From: Chrysochromulina parva
Taxonomy: Eukaryota; Haptophyta; Prymnesiales; Chrysochromulinaceae
Assembly: GCA_002887195.1 (NCBI GenBank)
Contig: PJAB01000177.1
Span: 1-36,069 of the forward strand
Direction: 5' to 3'
Length of the DNA: 36,069 nt
Positions 7,279 to 14,963 of the stretch are shown here, piece by piece. Below the pieces are notes generated by a model. It was not told the DNA's origin. It searched no databases and saw only the letters and a program-made list of their open reading frames with translations. How positions within the stretch are numbered: the first letter of the stretch is position 1; every line of letters begins with the position of its first letter. The translations under genes were made by a program, and so were the position numbers.

Positions 7279-9837
7279 ATGCGGTGCGTTCGTCGTGGCG
7301 CCGACAGCTTTCCGCAGCCGCTCTGCACCGGCGACGAAGAGGAGGCTCCGCCTACGCCGATCACCGCCGACGAAAAGTATGCAAAGCGTGCAGGCCAGGA
7401 ATTGCACGCGATTCCATCGATGTGCGACAGTGGAACGATGGATCCGACGAGTGCTGACACGCGCACGATGGCGTTGCTGCTCGGTGCCGGCTTTTTGACG
7501 CGCTTTTATGGCCTGAACTGGCCACCGCAGGTGGTCTTTGACGAGGTCCATTTCGGCAAATTTATTAGTGGCTACATCACGGGCCGGTACTTTTTCGACA
7601 TCCACCCGCCCCTCGGCAAGCTGCTCATTGCGGCGGTCGCCTGGTGGTCGGGGTACGACGGCACACAGCCCTTTGAGACGATTGGCGAGCACTACCACCC
7701 GCATGTCGACATCTTCATGCTGCGTGCGCTGCCGGCCACCTTCGGAGCCGCGCTGCCGACGCTCATGTACGCCCTGGCGCGGGAGCTCGGCTGCTCGCGC
7801 ACCGCTGCGACGCTTGTGGGCGGCCTGGTGCTGCTCGACGGTGCGATGCTCGTCGAGTCGCGTCTCCTGCTCACCGATAGCTCCCTCTTCTTTTGGGATT
7901 CTTTGCAGCTCCTGACCGCCCTCCGAGCTTCAGCGGCACCGCGCGGCACCGCAGCGTTTCACGCGCAGCTCGCGCTGACGGGACTTGCAATCGGCGCGGC
8001 AGTGTCGACGAAATGGACCGCGCTTGCCAACATGGGCGTCGTTGGCCTCGATTCGATCCACTCCCTTCTCAAGACCATGCATGCATCCGTCCACCGGCTG
8101 CAAGGGCAGCCACAGCCGCCACAGCAGCCACAGCCGCCACAGCCGCCACAGCCGCCACAGCAGCCACAGCCGCGGCACGAGCTCCCATATTCACAGCAAC
8201 AACATTCACAGCAATGGCACGATTGGTCGCCGCCCTCGTCGCCGCCGCCGCTGACGTCGCCGCCACAACAACGGGTGGCAACCAACGACCCAAGTATGGC
8301 AACCAACGACCTCGAGGCCCACAACCCGGAGGCTATCAGAGGGCGGCGCAGCCCGGAGCTCGTCCGCGACGGTAGTGGTTTGGTGGCAGTTGCCTGGGCG
8401 AACGGGCGTGGCGGCGGCTGCTCGCGCGTGCCTGAGGTGCTGCACCGACGCGTGCTACAAGCGACCCCTCCGCGCCTGGGTGCTCTGATGGTAGCGCTGC
8501 AGCCAGTAGCATCCGAGTTTGGTGCTCGCTTTGTATGGCTGTTGCTGCTGCCCGCGGCGGTCTACCTCACTTGCATGGCGTTACACATTAAGCTGCTACC
8601 GTACGTGGGCCGCGGCGATAACTTCCACGATCGGCACTTTCGCTGCCGGCTGCTCCTACTGCCCCGCGCCGGTGCCGGCGCCGCCGCCGAGACGCCGAGT
8701 CTACTCGCAGTGCCGCCGCCTGGGTGCGTCGCCGTAGGCTGCGACGCGTGTGCCGAAGTGACGCCTCTCAGCCTATGGCAGGCGATTATCTCTCTGAACA
8801 AACTCATGTTCACGGCGAATGCGAACATCAAGAGATCGCACGCCTTTGGCTCAGGCTGGAGGCTGTGGCCACTGGCCTCCAAACCTGTGTTTTATTGGAC
8901 GCTCAACACGCCGCACTTTTCGAGGCTCCGCTGGTGCCGCATCTACATGGCCGCCAACCCACTTGTCTGGTACGTGGGGCTCTTCCTGATGACCTTTGAT
9001 GACCTCTGATGATCTCTGATGACCTCTGATGACCTCTGATGACCTCTGATCGCCTCCCTCATCAGGTACGTGGGGCTCGCGGGGATCGTGCTGCTGGCGC
9101 TCGTGCTCGCTTTCCTTGGAGCTCGCGGCCTCCTCCGCTCCGCCTATAGATGGGTACGCTGGAAGGACTCACGATCACGAGACAGGGCGCTCTCTGTCCT
9201 CCCACTGGCAGCGGCTGCGGCGAGCCATGCCGGTGCTCAGCACGGCGCTATCACGGGACCACGTCTGAGGAGAATCTCGGAGGAGAGTGACGAAACACGT
9301 CTGAGGAGAATCTCGGAGGAGAGTGACGAAACACGTCTGAGGAGAATCTCGGAGGAGAAAGACGGAGGCCATCCGGAGCTCGGTCAGCGAGGATCTATCG
9401 AGGCTACTGTGGTGACGGCACCCTCATTGGCCTCGCCGTCGTGGCCGGCTTCAACGGCTCCAACGGCTCCAACGGCTCCAACGGCTCCAAGTCCTCTTGA
9501 AGTGCAGCTGCGCCACGGCTGGTTGCTGTTGGCCGGCCACGCCCTCGCGTGGCTGCCCTTTGCCGCCGTCGACCGCGTCGCCTTTCTGTACCATTACATC
9601 CCCGCTCTGCTCTTCTCTCTACTGGCCGCCGGTCTCGTCTTCGATGTGCTCACGCAGCGAGCAGCCGCCTTCGCCCTTCCGCGAGGCTTCACGGGGCGCG
9701 ACCTCGCCGCTGCGCTGCTCCTCACACTTGCCCTCGCCAGTTTTATTTATTTTATGCCCCTCTACCTTGGCTGGCCAATCGAACCGGGCGATGGCGTCCA
9801 CCGCATGCATCGTCTAGATGTGTGGAGCGAGTCGTAG
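7279..9837 (+). CDS. Dolichyl-phosphate-mannose--protein mannosyltransferase (GT39/PMT), two exons 7279-8969 and 9066-9837
   Basis: This gene should transfer mannose from dolichyl-phosphate-mannose to Ser/Thr of secretory proteins in the ER membrane. The first luminal loop carries the PMT hallmark VVFDEVHFGKFISGYITGRY, with the essential Asp-Glu pair at residues 88-89, followed by FDIHPPLGKLLIA. Further helices include RLLLTDSSLFFWDSL. The C-terminal half has the PMT pattern around KRSHAFGSGWRLWPL and, after the intron, RVAFLYHYIPALLF and YLGWPIEP. The unspliced frame stops at 9009. Removing 8970-9065 restores NPLVWYVGLAGIVLLALVLA in frame (phase 2). Oddities are a Gln/Pro-rich insert of about 130 aa (8100-8490), a three-fold 12-aa repeat near 9265-9360, and no recognisable MIR domains where most eukaryotic PMTs have them. 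The start is the first ATG in frame. Confidence 0.85.
8100..8175 (+). repeat. (CAGCCGCCA)n microsatellite encoding a Gln/Pro tract
   Basis: Repeated cagccgcca/cagcagcca units inside the mannosyltransferase coding region encode alternating QP, PP and QQ. This starts the family-foreign low-complexity insert between two membrane helices. Confidence 0.85.
8970..9065 (+). other. Intron (96 nt, phase 2) with a 10-bp tandem repeat and a duplicated exon start
   Basis: The donor is ctg|gtacgtgg and the acceptor is ccctcatcag|gtacgtgg. The 14-mer ggtacgtggggctc occurs at 8969-8982, spanning the donor, and again at 9065-9078, spanning the acceptor. The interior is a tandem array of tgatgacctc-like 10-mers (about six copies, 8987-9050). 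Intron retention would introduce a stop (TGA) although the length is divisible by three. Confidence 0.85.
9265..9360 (+). repeat. 36-bp coding tandem repeat (three copies)
   Basis: The unit encodes RLRRISEESDET; copies 1 and 2 are identical and copy 3 diverges at its end (EEKDGG). It lies in the variable loop of the mannosyltransferase C-terminal half. A nearby run of four gctccaacg units encodes TAPTAPTAPTAP at about 9452-9488. Confidence 0.9.
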
Positions 9838-9967
9838 CGCTTCAAAGCAGTTGTTGTCTCGCGATAGGCCTCCTGGTCTTCCATACGAATTTCATCTGTT
9901 GACGAAACTCCAGGTGCCCATGAATTCGTTGAGGACTTGGTAGTTTCCTCGAACTGTCTCTACTCCG

Positions 9968-10588
9968 ATGCTCGTGTCGTTTAGGGCGCGGGTGTCGGGC
10001 AAGCATGAGCTTATCGCGCAGCAGCGCGCCGCCGTCAGGATGTCAGATGCATTCTGCTACGGTCTTCCTGGAGCAATTGCACCCCTTGGCCAGTGGGATC
10101 CAGCGAAATTGCTTGTGGACAGACCCGAATCGGAGGTGTTCCGTTGGCGAGAGTCTGAACTGCAGCACGGACGCATTGCGATGATGGCGTCTGTCGGATT
10201 TCTGGTGAAGGAAATCTTCCATCCGCTCGGCGACAATCTCCCGGTGATGGAACAGATCCGACATCTACCGGATATGCTTCTGTTCGCCATACCGACGGTC
10301 GTTGGCTTCGCTGAGACGGCGAGAAGCCAGAGGTGGACTGGCAACGAGGTGATTCGGAACGTGATCCCGCGGACCCGAGAACAGTACCTGGGCTACGTGC
10401 CGGGTGAGATTGGGTACTACCCGGGCGATCTCGCGTTCGACCCACTCCGATTGGCTCCCGAGGACTCGGCGGAGTTCCGTGCCATGCAGGAGAAGGAACT
10501 GGCGCACTGCCGATTGGCGATGCTCGCTGCCGCAGGCTTTGTTGCGCAGGAAGCGGCCACGGGCGTGACATGGAGTGTATGGTTCTGA
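9968..10588 (+). CDS. Light-harvesting chlorophyll a/c-binding protein (LHC superfamily, red lineage)
   Basis: The 206-aa product belongs to the thylakoid antenna superfamily that binds chlorophyll and carotenoid and passes energy to the photosystems. Helix 1 contains RWRESELQHGRIAMMASVGF (residues 59-78) with the ExxHGR chlorophyll-ligating motif. Helix 2 lies at about 100-120. GDLAFDPL (153-160) precedes helix 3, which contains KELAHCRLAMLAAAGF (176-191). Helix 3 normally reads ExxNGR; here the Asn-Gly pair is His-Cys (H180, C181), so that chlorophyll ligand is unusual. The start is the first ATG of the frame. The N-terminus (MLVSFRARVSGKHEL) shows no clear signal-plus-transit peptide, which a nuclear-encoded antenna protein of a secondary-plastid alga needs, so an upstream exon may be missing. 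The class (FCP/Lhcf, Lhcr or Lhcz) cannot be settled by eye. Confidence 0.85.
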   Translation: MLVSFRARVSGKHELIAQQRAAVRMSDAFCYGLPGAIAPLGQWDPAKLLVDRPESEVFRWRESELQHGRIAMMASVGFLVKEIFHPLGDNLPVMEQIRHLPDMLLFAIPTVVGFAETARSQRWTGNEVIRNVIPRTREQYLGYVPGEIGYYPGDLAFDPLRLAPEDSAEFRAMQEKELAHCRLAMLAAAGFVAQEAATGVTWSVWF

Positions 10589-11015
10589 GATCTGACATGG
10601 CAGCTGGATAGTGCTCGAGTGTAGAGTTATCGACGTTACTTGGTCAGTTACCGGTTTCGGTTAGAGCATATAACAAGTTATCACGTCGACTCCTGTCCGC
10701 CGTCTCGCTCCGCGCAAGCCGCAACCGTGAACGAACTGCGCCAAAAAGGTGCGCCTCCGTCGGCTCGCGGGACGCGGCGGCTCTCGGTCACGTCTCGCTC
10801 TCGACGAGGCGAAAGGGCGCCGCGCGACCGCGCCGTCCGCCGAGCGCGCGCTGCACACGCAGCGGTGAGGTCCCACGCAGCATCGTTTTCATGGTGCCGT
10901 TCTACGATGCGCCCCTTAGAGCTCAGTTGCCACTTCATGAGTGCCCGCCGCGGCCAGAGTGCTGGGCCAATCAGCAACCTCTGAGCTGCCCATAGCCCGT
11001 CTGTCAGGCCGTCTC
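10589..11015. other. Convergent intergenic region
   Basis: These 427 bp separate the 3' ends of two converging genes. I see no gene, repeat array or clear poly(A) signal in them. The middle part is CpG-rich. Confidence 0.45.
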
Positions 11016-12929
11016 TCAACTCTTCTTAACGACCGTGCCGATGATGCCACCTCGCTTCCCTGGCGCACTCATAGCGGCGGCCACCCGCTGTCGCTCACGC
11101 TCCAGAAAGTTGTTTGGGTCGGCAGCGGCAGCAGCGCTCATAGCGGCGGCCACCCGCTGTCGCTCACGCTCCAGAAAGTTGTTTGGGTCGGCAGCGGCAG
11201 CAGCGGGCGTCGTGGCGGGCGTGTGCGCTGCCGACGGTTCCGAGGCTGCGTTGGGCGCCATATTGAGCGCCACCATCTGGGCATCCTCCTTGGGCACCGC
11301 CATGGGCGCCGTATTGGGCACCGCCTTGGGCTCCTGTGCCTTTATCTTCTTCGCAGAGGAGCTCAGCCGAGCGGGAGAGCCAAGCCGCGGAGAGATGTAC
11401 GCAGCCATCGCTTTCCCTCGATTCAGCATCTTGCCAACGGTAGAAGGGGATGCGTCTGCCGATGCTGGCGTGGCCGCCGCAGCCGCAGCCGCCGCAGCCA
11501 GTGGCGCGTTCGGGCTGGCCGCCTCCGGCTGGTACGCGAGTGGGGTGCGACCGGCGTAGGGGGACTTGCTGCCGGGCGTGAGGTGCGGCGAGCCGAGTGG
11601 CATCGCCAGGATCTGCGCGGCGTAGTCGTAGTGTTGTGATTCGAGGTGCGGCTCGGCTTTGGAGGGCGACGGTACGCGCACTTTTCGGTTGGTCGCGATC
11701 TCGTTGGGTGGCGACAAATTGGGGTAGAATGGGATGGCCGCCTTGATCTGCAGATGAAGACCACCGAGAACACCCTCCTCCAAGTCTGCATCCCGCGCGA
11801 CCTCGCGCGCGCGTTGGGCCTTGCGATACTCGTTGACACGCTGCGCTGCCTCGTGCCGAGCTTGTCGAAATGCTTTCTCGACCATCGCCTGCGCCAAGGC
11901 CATACGAGCTATCATCTCGCGCTGTGCTTCGAGATCCGCTTCCTGCTGCTGCTGAAGCATCAGCAGCTGCGCGGGCGTCATTGTGCCTTGTGCGGCTCGC
12001 AGCGAATTGCGATGTTGGACTTCCATCGCCTTTGCTTGCGCCGTCGCGGCCGCTGTCTTGGCACGCGCCTCGTTGCGCTCACGTTCCCTGTCTTTCATGG
12101 GATTGGCCTTCGTGTCCCAAGCCGCTCTTTGGCTCGTGGCTTGAGAGCCGAAGAAGCCGCCGATGAAGGCGCTGATGCCGCCGAAAAAGCCGCTGAAGCA
12201 AGGGCAGAAGGCGCCGCCACCAGCGCTCTTCAGCTTCGGCGCCTCGCTTTCCCTCAACTGCTTCTTGCGCTCCTTATCGAGCAACTCTTTGCTGTTCGGC
12301 TTCAAGCTGGGCGGGTCGTGGAGCGGAAAGTACCCGTTTATTCTTGGCCAGCACGCGATGATGCCGCAGCATGCAAGCAAGATGCTGAGGGCTGCGATGG
12401 CGATGAGCGGCACCATGCCAGGATGCTCATCGAGGAACGACTTCACCGGAGTGCGGTCATACAGTGCGTCAGCACGCGCCAATATCTCGCTCGCCGCACC
12501 GGCCACAGGGATCTTCTCGGTGAGTGAATCCCGCGCCTCATCCAAATCCAAGTTTTCAGCAGTGGCCTTTGCATTGGCTGCCACCTCGGCTGCTGCTGCC
12601 GCCGCCGCCTTGGCTGCTGCCGACGCCTTCTCGGCAGCCGCCTTGGCCGAATCCATGGCGGCGGAAGCGGTCACGACCCACAGCGGTGGCGGCAGCGACG
12701 GTGGCGGCGACGGTGACTCCAACGGCGGTGGCGGTGGCGGCGGCGGCGGTGGCGGTGGTGGCGAGAGTGGCAACGGCGAGGGTGGAGGCGGTGGCGGCGG
12801 TGGCGGCGGTGGAGGCGGTGGCGGCGGTGGAGGCGGCGCTGGCGATAGCAGGGAGATGATCTCCTCCTCTGCCTGCTCAGATGCCATCCCAAGGCTCAAG
12901 AGGAGTAGTAAGGTGACGATAACGCGCAT
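11016..12929 (-). CDS. Secreted/anchored poly-proline single-pass membrane protein (637 aa), unknown function
   Basis: The longest frame begins at a TTG; the first ATG, at 12929, gives a textbook signal peptide (MRVIVTLLLLLSLGMASEQ). An extracellular Pro-rich tract follows at about residues 30-85, with long runs of Pro broken by Ser and Leu, like hydroxyproline-rich pherophorin or extensin stalks. Next are an Ala/Lys-rich helical segment and a single membrane helix at about 173-195 (GMVPLIAIAALSILLACCGI). The tail is long, charged and probably cytoplasmic, with coiled-coil-like stretches (ERERNEARAKTAAATAQAKA). It ends in a 23-residue perfect duplication containing DPNNFLERERQRVAAAMS. I infer a cell-surface or cell-covering protein tethered to the cytoskeleton. 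No enzymatic domain is visible. The Ala- and Pro-rich composition makes homology searches unreliable. Confidence 0.65.
   Translation of the reverse strand: MRVIVTLLLLLSLGMASEQAEEEIISLLSPAPPPPPPPPPPPPPPPPPPPSPLPLSPPPPPPPPPPPPPLESPSPPPSLPPPLWVVTASAAMDSAKAAAEKASAAAKAAAAAAAEVAANAKATAENLDLDEARDSLTEKIPVAGAASEILARADALYDRTPVKSFLDEHPGMVPLIAIAALSILLACCGIIACWPRINGYFPLHDPPSLKPNSKELLDKERKKQLRESEAPKLKSAGGGAFCPCFSGFFGGISAFIGGFFGSQATSQRAAWDTKANPMKDRERERNEARAKTAAATAQAKAMEVQHRNSLRAAQGTMTPAQLLMLQQQQEADLEAQREMIARMALAQAMVEKAFRQARHEAAQRVNEYRKAQRAREVARDADLEEGVLGGLHLQIKAAIPFYPNLSPPNEIATNRKVRVPSPSKAEPHLESQHYDYAAQILAMPLGSPHLTPGSKSPYAGRTPLAYQPEAASPNAPLAAAAAAAAATPASADASPSTVGKMLNRGKAMAAYISPRLGSPARLSSSAKKIKAQEPKAVPNTAPMAVPKEDAQMVALNMAPNAASEPSAAHTPATTPAAAAADPNNFLERERQRVAAAMSAAAAADPNNFLERERQRVAAAMSAPGKRGGIIGTVVKKS
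11068..11205 (-). repeat. Perfect 69-bp tandem duplication in coding sequence
   Basis: The 69-bp unit beginning ctcatagcggcggcc occurs at 11068-11136 and again at 11137-11205 with no visible difference. It encodes 23 residues per copy at the C-terminus of the poly-proline membrane protein. The identity implies a very recent event, or else homogenisation. Confidence 0.9.
12660..12845 (-). repeat. (GGC/GGT)n tract encoding poly-proline
   Basis: A nearly pure GGN-type trinucleotide tract on the plus strand is read as CCN proline codons on the minus strand. Synonymous variation (ggc, ggt, gga) suggests selection for proline and not simple slippage. It forms the ectodomain stalk of the gene at 11016-12929. 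Confidence 0.85.
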
Positions 12930-13226
12930 CCCTTCCGTTGACGATGGCGAGCGTGAGCAGGGCGCGGCGCGTCGGCCGCCTTCGAGAAGGACGCTCGTGC
13001 CAAAGTTCAAATCCAATTCGGACTTTCCCGAAAAGGAAGATGAATGAATTCATCCCGGGCCACTGCAGACAGGAATTGCGACTGCACGCTACATGACGCT
13101 ACGACTGGTGGCGGCGCGCAGCGTGGGCGCGTCCGGTACCTCGACTCCCCACCCATCGATTCTGGCGAGAAGCGTCGCGCTGTCCATGGTGCTGTCGGTG
13201 CTGGACGCGGTGTGGTCGGTGCTGTC
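12930..13226. other. Intergenic region upstream of the poly-proline membrane protein
   Basis: These 297 bp between two same-strand genes should contain the promoter of the gene starting at 12929 and the 3' end of the transcript ending at 13227. No further gene is supported. Confidence 0.4.
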
Positions 13227-14624
13227 TCAACATCCCGAGCTCTCGTCATCGTCGGATTCTAGCTCGGACACGCCGCCGCCACCACCACCTCCTTCGACGG
13301 CTGCGGCAGAAGCTAGCGCGGGAGGAGGCAGAGCTTTGGTCTTCGGGCCAGCTCCCTCGGCCCCAGCGACGGCTGAGCTGCAAATCTCGGCGCCTGTTCG
13401 TAACCACTCGCCCATGGCTTTCTGCCACTTCTCGACGGCCAGGCGTGCCACCCGGTCGGCTTCGCTTTCCGCTCCACCTACCCTGGCGGTCTGGTATCGG
13501 GCGGTGGGGGAGCCTTCAGGGGGGGGCGAGCCTGCCCGGGCGGTCTGGGTACCCACCGAGGAGGACGAGGCTGCCGCCGTGCCCGCCGGCAAGGGCGTCG
13601 TCGTGGGCGGGGTACCCACCGAGGAGGACGAGGCTGCCGCCGCGCCCGAGGCGGCGCCTGTGGCGCACGGTGCGCCGCCTGGGTCGGCGCCCACGATGGC
13701 GCCCACGTCGGCTGGCGAGGCGGGCGCGGCGGAGGCGGTGGAGGCGGTGGAGGCGGTGGAGGCGCTCGCGCCCATGACGGAGGTGACGAGCTCACGCAGC
13801 GCCACAATCTGCGACTCGAGATCGCCTTGGCGGGTGCGCATCCGATCATTCTCAACGCCGAGGGCGTCGACGGAGCGTCGCAAGCGCACGACCTGCTCAT
13901 CCGAGGTCTGCACTGTCTTGAGCAAGCCCTCCTTCTCGCGCTCGAGCAGGAAGAGGCGCTTCTGGTTGACCGAGAGCTGCTCCTTGAGCCCCTTGACCGC
14001 CTTTTCCCACTTCCCTTCAGCGGTCTCCTGGGCAAGCCGCACCTCATCTGCGACGATCTGGAAGTTCATCGACGACGAGAGCATGTCGGCGCGCACCTCC
14101 TCGAAGCGCTTCTCGAAGTGCTTTGCGTACGCCTTGTCGAGCGCACTCAGGATGTGCAGCAGCACGCGCTCCTCGTCGTCGCCGGCCGAGCTAATGCGGT
14201 ACACGAGGCGTGAGCGCCCCTCGAGAGGCAGTGCTGGCGTTGTGCAGGTAAAGTTGAGCTTCTCCGCATCGAAGCGCATCGGGAAGCGCGTCAGGAAGGC
14301 GTCGCGCAGCAGTTCCTGCCCGATGTCGTCAGCGGTACGCCAGGCCGTATGGCGTGGCAGTGAGAAGGTGATCTTTGGGGTCACCAACACGGTCAGGTAG
14401 CCATCGGTCTCGGGCGGTGGTGGTGCTGGTGGCAGTGATGGCTGCGCGGCGGGTTGCTGCGACGGTGGCGATCGGGTCACCGCCGTCTCGCTCGCCTTAT
14501 TACTGCGCTCGTGGTGCAGCATCAGTTTTGCTCCGCAAGTGATCGGCAGCGCCTTCCTCGGCGCCAAGACCGGCGAGAACGCGACGGCGATCGTCGCGGC
14601 CCTCGCTCGCGACGTGTGAAACAT
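13227..14624 (-). CDS. Coiled-coil protein of unknown function (465 aa)
   Basis: ATG at 14624 opens the frame. After a Pro/Ser-rich N-terminal segment comes a folded-looking domain at about residues 73-150, with TDGYLTVLVTPKITFSLP and then DDIGQELLRDAFLTRFP. From about 165 to 285 it becomes a strongly charged heptad-like coiled coil (KHFEKRFEEVRADML ... LFLLEREKEGLLK ... DRMRTRQGDLESQI). The last third is an Ala/Ser/Gly/Pro-rich tail containing STAST repeats, two copies of an AASSSSVGT segment and an acidic end. I recognise no named family. There is no signal peptide or membrane segment, so I infer a cytosolic or cytoskeletal protein. A long open frame antisense to it (13093-14400) is low-complexity mirror sequence and was not called. 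Confidence 0.65.
   Translation of the reverse strand: MFHTSRARAATIAVAFSPVLAPRKALPITCGAKLMLHHERSNKASETAVTRSPPSQQPAAQPSLPPAPPPPETDGYLTVLVTPKITFSLPRHTAWRTADDIGQELLRDAFLTRFPMRFDAEKLNFTCTTPALPLEGRSRLVYRISSAGDDEERVLLHILSALDKAYAKHFEKRFEEVRADMLSSSMNFQIVADEVRLAQETAEGKWEKAVKGLKEQLSVNQKRLFLLEREKEGLLKTVQTSDEQVVRLRRSVDALGVENDRMRTRQGDLESQIVALRELVTSVMGASASTASTASTASAAPASPADVGAIVGADPGGAPCATGAASGAAAASSSSVGTPPTTTPLPAGTAAASSSSVGTQTARAGSPPPEGSPTARYQTARVGGAESEADRVARLAVEKWQKAMGEWLRTGAEICSSAVAGAEGAGPKTKALPPPALASAAAVEGGGGGGGVSELESDDDESSGC
13540..13650 (-). repeat. Imperfect coding direct repeat (GGTACCCACCGAGGAGGACG)
   Basis: The word ggtacccaccgaggaggacg plus aggctgccgcc occurs twice, near 13549 and 13610, in the tail of the coiled-coil protein. 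It encodes the duplicated AASSSSVGT segment. Just right of it, gaggcggtg units repeat at 13732-13765. Confidence 0.8.
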
Positions 14625-14866
14625 TGGCTGTGAAGGTCAAGTCAAGTCAATAAAAAGTCTCGGCTTGTGAAGGACTCGGCTGACGGCGTGAAGACATGTG
14701 AAGACAACTTAAACACTCTCTCACTCACCCCTTGTCACTCACTCACTCGCACGGGGAAACGCAAAAGTAGAGTTCTCACCGCATCGCCCGCGACCATGTA
14801 CGACAGCTTTGCCTCTCCCTCAGTTACCCTCGGTCACCCTCTGACATGTCCACCGCTTGGGGCCCA

Positions 14867-14963
14867 TTTCAACGGCTGGCGTTCCTCAACTCAGCGAGCA
14901 CGGCTTCTTCCCATCCAATGCCGACACGCCTTCAGCAACCAAACGATCATGCAACTGTTCCGC
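14867..14963. repeat. Left copy of a ~97-bp dispersed direct repeat
   Basis: This stretch is about 80% identical by eye to 16941-17036, including the exact 19-mer cgccttcagcaaccaaacg. Read on the minus strand both copies align without an indel over 25 codons, encoding AEQLHDRLVAEGVSALD here and AEQLRVRLVAEGASALD there. Read on the plus strand the frames diverge by a one-base shift. The two copies lie either side of the amine oxidase coding region (15118-16698). Confidence 0.8.

Noticed and set aside
8970..9065. Introner-type transposable intron
   Set aside because: Introners share sequence between insertions; the seven introns here do not resemble one another apart from their splice-site motifs.
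12163..13047. Plus-strand frame with a poly-glycine tract
   Set aside because: It is the complement of the poly-proline codons of the membrane protein; the minus strand has a signal peptide and membrane helix.
13093..14400. Long plus-strand open frame (435 codons)
   Set aside because: It is antisense to the coiled-coil gene, low in complexity and Ala/Ser/Arg-rich, as expected for the mirror of GC-rich coding sequence. The minus frame has a coherent coiled coil.
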